From: Chitinispirillum alkaliphilum
GTDB taxonomy: Bacteria; Fibrobacterota; Chitinivibrionia; Chitinivibrionales; Chitinispirillaceae
DNA length: 64,000 bases
Assembly: GCA_001045525.1 (NCBI GenBank)
Contig: LDWW01000004.1
Span: forward strand, 62,001 to 126,000
Reading direction: 5' to 3'
Positions 1 to 8,987 of the stretch are shown here, in pieces. The notes beneath the pieces are model-generated. The model did not search any database. It was given only the letters and a program-made list of their open reading frames with translations, and had not been told where the DNA came from. Made by a program: the position numbers and the translations under genes. Every line of letters starts with the position of its first letter. Within the stretch, counting starts at the first letter, position 1.

Positions 1-258
1 ACCCCGCCCTTTTCTTATCCCTGACTATCTTCTGCTCCGCTGATTAAATTACAGACTCTTGTTGTTACCACTTTCCCTCTATCGTCCACTCCGATCTGCA
101 GCTCATAATAGAATTTTGGTGATCTTTTCTGGTTTATTTCAATAAAAAACCTATTAATACTCACAAATCGCAGAGGAATCTATTTATATTTATTAATCAG
201 GTGTACATAACTTTTGTTCATCTCTTAGAAATATCGTTCTTCAGGATTGTTTTCATCG

Positions 259-1434
259 ATGAATAATTCTCACAAGCCTTCAGTTTATGACATAATCATT
301 ATAGGTGCAGGACCGGCAGGACTGAAAGCCGGCTTAACCGTAACAGAAAATTCCGGATTAAAGGTTTTGGTAACCGATAAGATTGTGCCATGGGACAAAC
401 CGATTCCATGTGCCGAAGGAGTTGGGAGGCTGGGCCTTGAAAGATCCCTCGAAGTGCGCCCGGCCTGGATAAGACAGGTCATAAGCAAAGCTTGTTTCCA
501 TGCTCCCAATAACACCACTGTTACCTATCAGGATAAAAATAAGGGATACATAATCGACCGTGCACGGATGCAAAAAGACCTTTATGAGACGATCAGTTCA
601 AGGGGCGGGGAGTTTATCTTTGGCAAAAAAGTCATCGGTGTGGAATCATCTCTAAACGGGCACCGTCTTATACACTTTGATGACACAACGAGTTTAAAAG
701 CCCGGGTAGTTATTGATGCATCCGGCCCTGTGGGATTGCTGGGAAGAAAAGAGCAGATTTGCTGGAAACCATATGATCTTGAGTCTGCATGCTTTGTAGT
801 TGCAGAAAATGTAGATATACCACAGGATACAGTACATATTCAGGCCGGCAGCTCAATTGCCCCCGGAGGTTATGCCTGGATTTTTCCAAGGGGTGAAAAC
901 AGAGCTAATATTGGGGTTGTGGTTGGAGGGAAATTCAGAAATGGTGTGAATATCAGAGATCTGCTGGACCAACATCTAAAGACCAATTTTCCTGATGCCA
1001 AAGTGATTACAACCTTTGCAGGGTCAATCTCCTGTGGATACCAAAGGAAAACAATCGCTCTGCCCGGTTTTATTAAAGCGGGAGATGCTGCAAGTGCAGT
1101 CAATCCGATCTCAAGGGCGGGTATTTCCGAGGCACTTCTTTCCGGTGACCTGGCTGGTACCAGCGCGATAGAGATGCTTAAAACCTCTCAAGAAAATAAG
1201 CAGAGGCAAATCTGTAGAAAATATGAGAAAATGTGGTACAAAGAACTTGGCCGCAGACACCTTAAACTTGCCAAAGTAAAAGCTTCCCTCTACTCTGTTC
1301 CCGATGAGGATTACAACAAAGCAGCTGCCACACTGCAATCTCTCTCATTGGAGGAAATTACCATGTCAAAAATCTTCAAGGTAAGCCTTGGAAGATTCCC
1401 CAGACTGGTGTGGGCACTTCGACATTTGATGTAA
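259..1434 (+). CDS. Geranylgeranyl reductase family FAD-dependent oxidoreductase
   Basis: This is a flavoprotein of the geranylgeranyl reductase/FixC-like family, whose members reduce isoprenoid double bonds or hydroxylate aromatic substrates using FAD. The N-terminus carries the dinucleotide-binding motif GAGPAG at residues 16-21. A second family motif, GYAWIFPRGENRANIG, lies mid-protein, and the FAD-contact segment GDAASAVNPISRAGI follows near residue 275. Its length of 391 residues is normal for the family. The ATG at 259 is preferred because AGGA lies about 12 nt upstream; an in-frame TTG at 247 sits directly on that AGGA and is unlikely. The substrate cannot be told from sequence; lipid or quinone side chains are family-based guesses. 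A glycosyltransferase follows after 96 bp in the same direction. Confidence 0.85.
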   Translation: MNNSHKPSVYDIIIIGAGPAGLKAGLTVTENSGLKVLVTDKIVPWDKPIPCAEGVGRLGLERSLEVRPAWIRQVISKACFHAPNNTTVTYQDKNKGYIIDRARMQKDLYETISSRGGEFIFGKKVIGVESSLNGHRLIHFDDTTSLKARVVIDASGPVGLLGRKEQICWKPYDLESACFVVAENVDIPQDTVHIQAGSSIAPGGYAWIFPRGENRANIGVVVGGKFRNGVNIRDLLDQHLKTNFPDAKVITTFAGSISCGYQRKTIALPGFIKAGDAASAVNPISRAGISEALLSGDLAGTSAIEMLKTSQENKQRQICRKYEKMWYKELGRRHLKLAKVKASLYSVPDEDYNKAAATLQSLSLEEITMSKIFKVSLGRFPRLVWALRHLM

Positions 1435-1530
1435 TAATTTTCTTTATTTAATGCGTATTAAGATCAATCATTGTAAACTAAAAGAGCACATAATTCACAG
1501 TAGTACCCCATTTTCACTGCAGGATAGCCC

Positions 1531-2637
1531 ATGTCGACAGCCCTGATACATGAATGGCTTGTTACATTAGCAGGTGCAGAGAGCGTTCTTCAATCGATTC
1601 ACTCCCTTTATCCCGGGAAGATTTATACTCTTTTCCACAACTCCAGGGAGTTGAAAGGATCGATTTTTGACGGGGTTCCGATTCAAACCTCTTTTTTACA
1701 GAAACTACCTTTCAGCCGTAAGCACCGCCTTTTTCTGCCTCTGTTCCCCATGGCTATTGAGCAGTTTGACCTAAGGGATCATAACCTCATTATATCCTCA
1801 TCCTATGCGGTAGCCAAAGGGGTTCTCAATTCTTCCGACCAGCTGCATATCTGTTATTGTCACTCCCCTATGAGATATATCTGGGATCTTACGTTCGAAT
1901 ATCTCGAAGCAGAGGGGCTGACCCGGGGGATGAAAAGTTTCATTATCAGAAGCATGATGCATTACATCCGGATCTGGGACCAGGTCTCATCCAACCGTGT
2001 CAACGAGTTCGTTACCAATTCTAATTATATCGCAAACAGAATAAAAAAGTGCTACAACAGAAGAGCAAAAGTTATCTACCCGCCGGTTGATATTGAAAGA
2101 TTCTCTGTAAGCCCAAGTAAGGATAACTATTTCATTACGGTATCACGTTTGGTCCCCTATAAAAGAGTTGACCTTATTATTGAAGCATTCAAAAAACTCA
2201 AACTTCCCCTGTTGATTGTAGGAGACGGACCATCCCGCTCGCAGCTGGAGAAAATATCTGATTCAAATATTGAATTTACCGGATATGTAACACCGACAAG
2301 GCTTGAAAACCTGCTCAGCAGAGCAAGAGCATTTGTGTTTTGTGCTGAAGAGGATTTTGGGGTGGCGAATGTGGAAGCTCAGGCATGTGGTGTTCCGGTA
2401 ATTGCCTTTGGCAGAGGTGGTGCGCTGGAAACGGTTATCGACAAAAAAACCGGGTTGTTTTTCTACAAGCGCTCAGTTGATTCACTTATGGAAAAAATCA
2501 AGGAATTTATCCGTACGGAAGACAATTTCGATCCTCTGAAGATCAGAGAAAATGCAGAACGGTTTCCCAGATCAAGATTCGAGAGCGAATTCAAAAAATT
2601 TGTCGATGAGGCCTGGGAGCGGTTCCCTTACAAGTAG
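1531..2637 (+). CDS. Glycosyltransferase family 4 (group 1)
   Basis: This is a GT-B fold retaining glycosyltransferase of 368 residues that probably transfers a sugar from a nucleotide sugar during envelope polysaccharide or glycolipid synthesis. The N-terminal half opens with HEWLVTLAGAESVL, typical of the acceptor-side Rossmann domain. The C-terminal donor domain begins near VSRLVPYKRVDLIIEAF. The donor-binding EX7E region reads EEDFGVANVEAQACGVPV. There is no signal peptide, so it should act on the cytoplasmic face of the membrane. Acceptor and linkage are not identifiable. It shares direction with the upstream flavoprotein and may be co-transcribed with it. Confidence 0.85.
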   Translation: MSTALIHEWLVTLAGAESVLQSIHSLYPGKIYTLFHNSRELKGSIFDGVPIQTSFLQKLPFSRKHRLFLPLFPMAIEQFDLRDHNLIISSSYAVAKGVLNSSDQLHICYCHSPMRYIWDLTFEYLEAEGLTRGMKSFIIRSMMHYIRIWDQVSSNRVNEFVTNSNYIANRIKKCYNRRAKVIYPPVDIERFSVSPSKDNYFITVSRLVPYKRVDLIIEAFKKLKLPLLIVGDGPSRSQLEKISDSNIEFTGYVTPTRLENLLSRARAFVFCAEEDFGVANVEAQACGVPVIAFGRGGALETVIDKKTGLFFYKRSVDSLMEKIKEFIRTEDNFDPLKIRENAERFPRSRFESEFKKFVDEAWERFPYK

Positions 2638-2847
2638 TATACACCCGCAGGATATCATTCTCTCAGCAATTGCTATATCTATCCCACCCCGAGATCTATT
2701 TGCATAGATAAAAATATTCAGATTGTATAAACGTATTAAAAACAGAAGAGTTTATGAATTACTCTTTTAACCTTAAAAAGAACAACATTCTGATGCAGGA
2801 TAATTTTAGCTTTTCACAACTGTGGAGACTAAAATTCAGGAGGTAGT

Positions 2848-3699
2848 ATGAATGCCATGAAAACGACCGTACTTCTTGCAACTCTAACCGGTATGCTGAT
2901 ATTGTTCGGTCATATGATGGGAGGCCATCAGGGTGCAACAATGGCACTGCTTTTTGCAGGTGTAATGAATTTTGTCAGCTTTTGGTATTCCGATAAAATC
3001 GTTCTCAAAATGTACAGAGCTCAGGAAATCGGCCCTCGGGATGTCCCGCAGCTGTATAATATCGTAAAAAACCTTGCAGAAAAAAACAACATGCCTATGC
3101 CCAGGGTTTATGTAATAAACTCCGAATCACCCAATGCTTTTGCAACCGGCAGAAGTCCCAGACACGCTTCGGTTGCTGCAACCGTAGGCATAATGAGACT
3201 ATTGAACAACGACGAGCTTGAGGGAGTAATGGCCCACGAGCTTGCGCATGTTAAAAATCGGGACACTCTTATAAGTACAGTTGCTGCTACTATTGCCGGA
3301 GCCATCACCTGGATAGCAATGATGATTCGCTGGGGTGCGATGTTTGGAGGTGGAATGCGCGGTGGCAATAATCGTAACAATGCTCTGGGAAGCCTTGCTC
3401 TTGCCATTTTGGCCCCCATTGCTGCGATGTTTATTCAAATGGCGATTTCACGTTCAAGAGAGTTTTCAGCTGATGCTACGGGGGCAAAGATCTGTGGGAA
3501 GCCTCTGGCTCTCGCAAACGCCCTGACCAAATTACAACAAGCCTCTCAGGTAAGACCTATGAGAGGCGGCAGCCCGTCTACAGCACATATGTTTATCGTG
3601 AACCCCTTCAAGGGGGGGATCGGTTCCCTGTTCAGTACACACCCTCCAATGGAAGAGCGTGTGCAGAAACTTCAACAGCTATCACGGATGATGCCTTAA
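2848..3699 (+). CDS. htpX: Membrane zinc metalloprotease HtpX (M48B)
   Basis: HtpX is an inner-membrane, heat-shock-type endopeptidase that degrades damaged membrane proteins. The 283 residues match the family length. Two hydrophobic segments lie in residues 5-45. The catalytic zinc motif HELAH is near residue 130, and the third ligand is in the downstream segment SRSREFSADATGAKI. Further membrane segments surround residues 150-200. A strong ribosome-binding site, AGGAGG, lies 6 nt before the ATG. The gene stands alone, with a good terminator just after the stop. The 210 bp upstream contain an ATCTAT/ATAGAT inverted repeat that could be a regulatory site, but no clear promoter was recognised. 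Confidence 0.95.
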   Translation: MNAMKTTVLLATLTGMLILFGHMMGGHQGATMALLFAGVMNFVSFWYSDKIVLKMYRAQEIGPRDVPQLYNIVKNLAEKNNMPMPRVYVINSESPNAFATGRSPRHASVAATVGIMRLLNNDELEGVMAHELAHVKNRDTLISTVAATIAGAITWIAMMIRWGAMFGGGMRGGNNRNNALGSLALAILAPIAAMFIQMAISRSREFSADATGAKICGKPLALANALTKLQQASQVRPMRGGSPSTAHMFIVNPFKGGIGSLFSTHPPMEERVQKLQQLSRMMP

Positions 3700-3720
3700 C
3701 ATAAAGCCCTCCTCGAAAAA

Positions 3721-3757
3721 CGGGTGGATCTCGCAAGAGTCCACCTGTTTTTTTTTC
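3721..3757 (+). terminator. Rho-independent terminator after htpX
   Basis: A hairpin with stem GGTGGA/TCCACC plus inner CTC/GAG pairs and a GCAA loop is followed by nine T residues. It lies between the convergent htpX and glycogen synthase genes and should end htpX transcripts. Confidence 0.85.
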
Positions 3758-5580
3758 TAGAAAACTCCCCGGGAAGAAGCTGTATCATAAATAGTCCTGT
3801 ACTTCTCTATAGCCTGATCCCAGGAGAAGAGTTCAAGGCTCTTCAGACCGTTATAAATCATCTTACCATAACTTTCTTTGTCAGAATACAGATCTAATGC
3901 GGTGATAAGAGATTTCTCCGCAGCGTTTATCATCGACCTGTAGAATTTGTTCTTGATTCTATCCCCCGGAGCAAGTTTTAAGCATTCGACCCACCCCTGT
4001 CCAGCTGTTTTTTCATCACATTTTTCACGATACAATATTCCGGTAGCATTGTCGATAGATCCACTGAAATCAAACAAAGATTTATAAAACCGGGGAACAT
4101 GTATGCCATTATATGGATTTACCTGAACCCAAAGCCCTCCGGTAGCTCTTGCCAAAACCGGTGTGCCGTGTAGAAATCCCTCGGTCGCAGCTCCAAACGG
4201 TTCATAAAATGAGGGCATTACGAGAAAACTGGCCCCCTTGAGGATAGCTCTGTAGTTCTCGGTGGGAACCCTGAATGGCCAGATTGTGATATCACCCTCA
4301 AGTTTTTTCTGTATCTTCTCAAAAAGCGCCAGTTCTTTTCTTGACCCGTTATCAGAGCAGCTCGGACAGAAGAAGAGTTTTATTTTTCCTTTTGGCAGAC
4401 GGCTGATTGCCTGAAAAATCACATCAAACCCTTTCTGCATCAGATCCAGCCTTCCTGACATAAAAAACACCGGAACATCCTCATCTGCACAAGAGAGATC
4501 AAGCTTTCCGATTATTTCTGGATTTTTTTCCCCTTGTACAATCTCTTCCAGCTCATTTCTGAATTTATTCTTTTCTTTCAAAAGGAGAGAAAAATCCCCT
4601 TTTACTGCATTGGACTCAGCTTTACTAGTAAAAGGATGAGCGGGGTTTCCAAACATTCCATTCTCGATACCAATCGGTGTATTCATACTGAAGTAATCCT
4701 GCAGATGATTGGTGAAAACCGTGCGCTGAAGAGGATCGTATTTAAGCTCGTAGGCAAAGGGAGCACTAACAGTCGTTAACGGGCCGTTAAGAAGCGGCAT
4801 TACGCATTGGAGAATGGTGTGTCCGGGAAATTCTTTTCCGAAAAATCTTTTTTTGTGTACCGCCGATATCGCTCCGTCAAAGGAGTTATGCAGTGTTAAA
4901 ACGGTTCTTGCATTATCTAAAACCCCACTTAACACAGCCATTTTGGACGTTATGGCAATCGGAGCGGTTTCCCAATCATGTGCATGAAATATCAGACTAT
5001 CCTTTATACCCACTCTGTTAAGAACCACAGGTACAGCAGCAGAAAACACCAATGCGTCAAGGACCAGTTTTTCATTGTCTCTATATGAATAGGGATCATC
5101 AACTGCAGTAAAATAGTTCTCAACATCGATATAGTAGCAAGGCAGGACAGAAGTGGTGTCTCTGTAGCAGGATAGGACTCCCTTAAAGTTACAAATGTCT
5201 AGTTTCTCGTTTTCAAACAAGGTTTCAAATGCCCCTTCATCCAGGGCCGTTTTAACTCTGGAATTATTTTTATAGAAGGGGGTAACTAAGATGGTTTTTT
5301 CCCCAGAGTTTAGCAGCTGTGAAGGCAGCAGTCCCATAACTGCGGCAAGTCCGCCTAACTTTGCATACTTGTTCTCAAAGGAGAGAAATATCACCTGTCT
5401 TCGCTTGTCCTGGAAAGTTCGCTCAGACCGGCTCAGTGTGTCAATTTCCAGCTGTGAAAAGTATTCATAAAAACCACTTCTCAAAATGGTCCACGACTCT
5501 GTTCTTGAGTTAAAAAGGTAATCCGGTCGACAGTTATCTTTGCAGTTCATGTTCGTTTTCCCGTTGCATACATTCCACAT
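3757..5580 (-). CDS. glgA: Glycogen/starch synthase (GT5) with N-terminal extension
   Basis: The enzyme elongates alpha-1,4-glucan from ADP- or UDP-glucose. The donor-binding loop, usually KxGGLxxV near residue 15, appears here as KLGGLAAVMGLLP at about residues 74-86, so there is an N-terminal extension of about 55-60 residues of unknown role. The C-terminal active-site loop reads SFYEPFGAATEGFLHGTPV, with TGGL following, as in GT5 enzymes. Length is 607 residues against about 480 for typical GlgA. The ATG at 5550 (residue 11) is an alternative start with GGGA upstream. The gene overlaps the end of the upstream membrane-protein gene and is probably translationally coupled to it. Confidence 0.85.
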   Translation of the reverse strand: MWNVCNGKTNMNCKDNCRPDYLFNSRTESWTILRSGFYEYFSQLEIDTLSRSERTFQDKRRQVIFLSFENKYAKLGGLAAVMGLLPSQLLNSGEKTILVTPFYKNNSRVKTALDEGAFETLFENEKLDICNFKGVLSCYRDTTSVLPCYYIDVENYFTAVDDPYSYRDNEKLVLDALVFSAAVPVVLNRVGIKDSLIFHAHDWETAPIAITSKMAVLSGVLDNARTVLTLHNSFDGAISAVHKKRFFGKEFPGHTILQCVMPLLNGPLTTVSAPFAYELKYDPLQRTVFTNHLQDYFSMNTPIGIENGMFGNPAHPFTSKAESNAVKGDFSLLLKEKNKFRNELEEIVQGEKNPEIIGKLDLSCADEDVPVFFMSGRLDLMQKGFDVIFQAISRLPKGKIKLFFCPSCSDNGSRKELALFEKIQKKLEGDITIWPFRVPTENYRAILKGASFLVMPSFYEPFGAATEGFLHGTPVLARATGGLWVQVNPYNGIHVPRFYKSLFDFSGSIDNATGILYREKCDEKTAGQGWVECLKLAPGDRIKNKFYRSMINAAEKSLITALDLYSDKESYGKMIYNGLKSLELFSWDQAIEKYRTIYDTASSRGVF

Positions 5581-6592
5581 TCAACTTATGTTGTTGAGGT
5601 GATTTGCATTGTTTTTTAGTGTCAAGATAGATCCAGATTAGTCCCGCAAGTGCCGGCAAAATAATGTTGCATATAAGTACCGCAGCCGATACCCCTACAG
5701 CCGCAGCATCTATTCCTACCGCTACCATGCCCCAGTCCCTTTGTGCCATAAATGTAGCGAATGAGAACTCGCGTATACCGGCATTTGCAACGAAAATTGG
5801 AAGAAATATCATAAAAGCGTAACTCTGGGCAGCGGTCAGTAGATTCCACATAAAATCTGTAAAACCCAGCATATAGAACAGTATTGAAGTCTGCAGAAGT
5901 AAAAACAGATGACTCATCAGTGTTAACACCAGAAATCGCGGCTGTTTCATTAGAGCAAAAACATCCCTGAAAAACTGAAACACCGTTTCCTGTGATAGTT
6001 TTACAAATCCTGGCAATCTCAAAAACCTGCTCCAATATCGAAAAAAACACAGTCCTGTCAGTACAACACTCATGATAACCAACACTGGCAGTATAAATAT
6101 TGCCAGTGGCTCCAATCCAGTATATACTTTTTGCGCAACCGCAGCAGACATACCAACTATCAATACTACAATTACCGCATATGCGCGGTCAAGAACTGTA
6201 GCTTTTACAGAGCGGATCTTTAAAGAGGGATCAAGATCAAATCCCCTAAAAAGCTCCCCTGATCGTCCCGGGGTCATGAAACCCAAAAAACATCCCTTAA
6301 GAAATGATCTTACCACATCGGTGAATGAAACCTGAAATTTCATGGCACTTAGAACTATGCGCCATCTCAGCACCTGAAGAAATGTTGCAATCAATCCAAA
6401 CAAAAATGATAGTCCCAGGTATCGTAGAGAAATGTTTTCTGAAAGAATACGTATATCGTCTGAAGTCAACGATCCGTTTACAAACCATACAAAAAGCAGT
6501 GTTATTATTATCCGCAATATCCATTTGGCACCACCGGTTTTATACACATTCATACATGTTTTAATAACATTACTGACAGCTTTGTTTTTCAA
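5534..6592 (-). CDS. UPF0104 / lysylphosphatidylglycerol-synthase-type membrane protein
   Basis: This is a polytopic inner-membrane protein of 352 residues with about eight hydrophobic segments. It resembles the membrane domain of MprF/AglD (LPG synthase TM family, UPF0104). Characteristic stretches are the FLKGCFLGFMTPGRSGE loop and ARIRE-like NAGIREFSFATFMA. Related proteins flip or modify lipid-linked substrates, but none is implied here. It overlaps the glycogen synthase gene downstream and starts 9 bp after the end of priA, so priA, this gene and glgA may be one leftward transcript. Confidence 0.75.
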   Translation of the reverse strand: MKNKAVSNVIKTCMNVYKTGGAKWILRIIITLLFVWFVNGSLTSDDIRILSENISLRYLGLSFLFGLIATFLQVLRWRIVLSAMKFQVSFTDVVRSFLKGCFLGFMTPGRSGELFRGFDLDPSLKIRSVKATVLDRAYAVIVVLIVGMSAAVAQKVYTGLEPLAIFILPVLVIMSVVLTGLCFFRYWSRFLRLPGFVKLSQETVFQFFRDVFALMKQPRFLVLTLMSHLFLLLQTSILFYMLGFTDFMWNLLTAAQSYAFMIFLPIFVANAGIREFSFATFMAQRDWGMVAVGIDAAAVGVSAAVLICNIILPALAGLIWIYLDTKKQCKSPQQHKLNVECMQRENEHELQR

Positions 6593-6601
6593 TCACAGCT
6601 C

Positions 6602-8884
6602 CTAAAGCATGTTTGTCGGATCAACATCTATGATACATCTGCTGTTACTTTGTAATCTGCTGCCATAGCTTCTGATTAGTTTCAGTACATTCGAAAGCTT
6701 CACAACGGAATCTGATTTCAAAAGCATTGAATATCTGTAAACGTTGTCTATTTTGGAAAGAACAGCAGGAGAGGGTCCTAAAATTACGATTCCGTCAATG
6801 TTTTTTCTGTTTATTTCACCGGCAATCTGAAATGAAGTATTTCTCACATACTGTTCAGAAGCACCTTCGAACACAACCCTTGCCAGTTTTCCGTGTGGCG
6901 GATACTTCAGAACTTTTCTTGTCTCTATTTCCCCGTTGAAAAAGGTTATATAATCATGTTTCTGAGCGGTAGTGATTGCTACCTCTTCGGGGAAATAGGT
7001 CTGTACCACAACTTCACCGGGGGTAGTGCTTCTGCCAGCCCTGCCAGCGACCTGAGTAAGAAGCTGAAAAGTACGTTCTGAAGCTCTGAAATCAGGAAAA
7101 TGGAGCCCAGTATCCGCCTGAAGCACACCCACAAGTGTCACCTTTGGAAAATTCAACCCCTTAGAAACCATCTGGGTTCCAAGCAGAATATCGGCTTCCC
7201 CTCTGGCGAAAGTTTCAAGGATTGAAACATGCGCACCCTTTCGCCGTGTGGTATCCTGATCCATGCGGATAATTCTGGTACCGGGAAAATGCTCATGCAA
7301 AAGTTCCTCAACTTTTTGAATCCCTGTTCCCACATACTTAACATTTTCACCAGCGCACTTTGGACAAACATCCGGAGCCTGTTGGTGATACCCGCACAAG
7401 TGACATTTGAGCAGAGTGTCGACACGGTGATATTTAAGGTTAACCGAACAGTTGGGGCATGTATATGTAAAACTGCAGGACTTACACATTAGAACCGCGG
7501 AAAACCCTCTGCGATTGAGAAGAAGAATAACCTGCTGCTTAAGTGATACGACTTCAAGAATTTTTTCCTGCAGGTATTGTGAGAACGGAGTCCAGTTATT
7601 GGCTTTCCTCTCCTCCCCCATATCAATTATCTTCACCTCCGGTAACCGTGATGAACCGAATCGTTGAGTAAGTGTGATCAGTTCATATTTGCCGCACAGA
7701 GCATTTTGATAGCTCTCCATGCTTGGAGTGGCACTTCCAAGTGCTACAACAGATTTTTGGATGTGCCCTCTCATGACCGCTACATCCCGTGCATTATACC
7801 TGGGCTCCATGTCACTCTGTTTATAACTCCCATCGTGCTCCTCATCGACTATTATAAGCCCCACATTTTCCATAGGAATCAAAACAGCGCTCCTGACACC
7901 TATAACGACACGCTTTGTTCCGGTCACTATTTCCTGAATACTGTCACGCCTTTCCCCATCGGACATATTACTGTGAATAACAGTAATAGTATCTCCTATA
8001 GCAGTCTTGAAACACTGTATGGTTTGAGGGGTCAGGGATATTTCAGGTACCAGAATTATCACACCCCTGCCGCACTTAAGCATTTTCCTGGTAAGCTCGA
8101 CATAAATATGGGTTTTACCGCTGCCTGTTATTCCGTGGATAAGGAAAGGTTTTTCCGGCCCGGTGAAACTTTCTTCGATTCTGCTGACAGCTTCAGCCTG
8201 ACTTTGAGTAAGGGTAATGTCCTTATCCTGCAAAGCCAATCCCAGTTCATCAGCCTGGCGGATAACCGGAATTTTTTCTGCTTTGATATTACCCTTTGTG
8301 ACAAGTAGTTTAACGGTGGAGTAAGAGAGAGAAAACCTGTGTTCGATTTCCTTTAAACTCAGAGCACACCCACACTCCCGCATTTTTTCCAAAAACTCAA
8401 CATGGCGCCTTATCAACCCCTCCATGGATTTATCTGTTACACTGTATACATTTACAGTTTTCTCCTTCACCTTAAAAAGTGATTTGGAGATCATCGGACG
8501 AAACACCCTTCCCAGATCACATTGATAGTAGGATGCCATCCACTCGTAAAGAGCCATCAGAGTCTGGTTTGAATCTGTCCACTGTCCGCTTTTTACCTCA
8601 AGGACTTCCTTTAAGTGAGGGTAACGGGATTTTTTTTTCAGCTCTACAGCCACACCCCAGGTTTTCCTTCTTTTAACCTCAACCAGAACAGGAGCCCCCT
8701 GAACAACCTCACAACGCAGGTTTGAGGGTATATGATAGTCATAAACACCCGGAATAGCAGCGGGAAAAGCAACCCCAACTACAGTGAAAGCTGTTGGTTT
8801 CTGAAAATCGGATTGACATTCTTGATAAGTCATGGTAGATTTAAAATAGTGCCCTTTTAAGCAGGATAAAGGAGAAAAATACAC
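6602..8884 (-). CDS. priA: Primosomal replication restart helicase PriA
   Basis: PriA is the 3'-5' superfamily 2 helicase that reloads the replisome at stalled forks. The N-terminal DNA-binding domain occupies about residues 30-230. Walker A reads GITGSGKTHIY and the DEAH-type box reads DEEHD. A zinc-binding insertion has the eight-cysteine pattern CKSC..CPNC..CHLC..CPKC. The C-terminal helicase half contains GTQMVSKGLNFPKVTLV and QVAGRAGR. Length is 760 from the GTG at 8884; an in-frame ATG at 8833 (MTYQECQ) gives a length closer to the usual 730 but has a poor ribosome-binding site. Confidence 0.95.
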   Translation of the reverse strand: MYFSPLSCLKGHYFKSTMTYQECQSDFQKPTAFTVVGVAFPAAIPGVYDYHIPSNLRCEVVQGAPVLVEVKRRKTWGVAVELKKKSRYPHLKEVLEVKSGQWTDSNQTLMALYEWMASYYQCDLGRVFRPMISKSLFKVKEKTVNVYSVTDKSMEGLIRRHVEFLEKMRECGCALSLKEIEHRFSLSYSTVKLLVTKGNIKAEKIPVIRQADELGLALQDKDITLTQSQAEAVSRIEESFTGPEKPFLIHGITGSGKTHIYVELTRKMLKCGRGVIILVPEISLTPQTIQCFKTAIGDTITVIHSNMSDGERRDSIQEIVTGTKRVVIGVRSAVLIPMENVGLIIVDEEHDGSYKQSDMEPRYNARDVAVMRGHIQKSVVALGSATPSMESYQNALCGKYELITLTQRFGSSRLPEVKIIDMGEERKANNWTPFSQYLQEKILEVVSLKQQVILLLNRRGFSAVLMCKSCSFTYTCPNCSVNLKYHRVDTLLKCHLCGYHQQAPDVCPKCAGENVKYVGTGIQKVEELLHEHFPGTRIIRMDQDTTRRKGAHVSILETFARGEADILLGTQMVSKGLNFPKVTLVGVLQADTGLHFPDFRASERTFQLLTQVAGRAGRSTTPGEVVVQTYFPEEVAITTAQKHDYITFFNGEIETRKVLKYPPHGKLARVVFEGASEQYVRNTSFQIAGEINRKNIDGIVILGPSPAVLSKIDNVYRYSMLLKSDSVVKLSNVLKLIRSYGSRLQSNSRCIIDVDPTNML

Positions 8885-8987
8885 CTTTAAACAGATAAAT
8901 TCTATAAATTAAAGTCAGAATAACAATATTCCAAATTTTTATGAATAAACCGGGTGTTTTAACTGATCCCAGAATAGCTGAAGCCAT

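Noticed and set aside
7664-8308. 214-codon frame on the plus strand
   Set aside because: Antisense to priA, which is an unambiguous gene with complete motifs.
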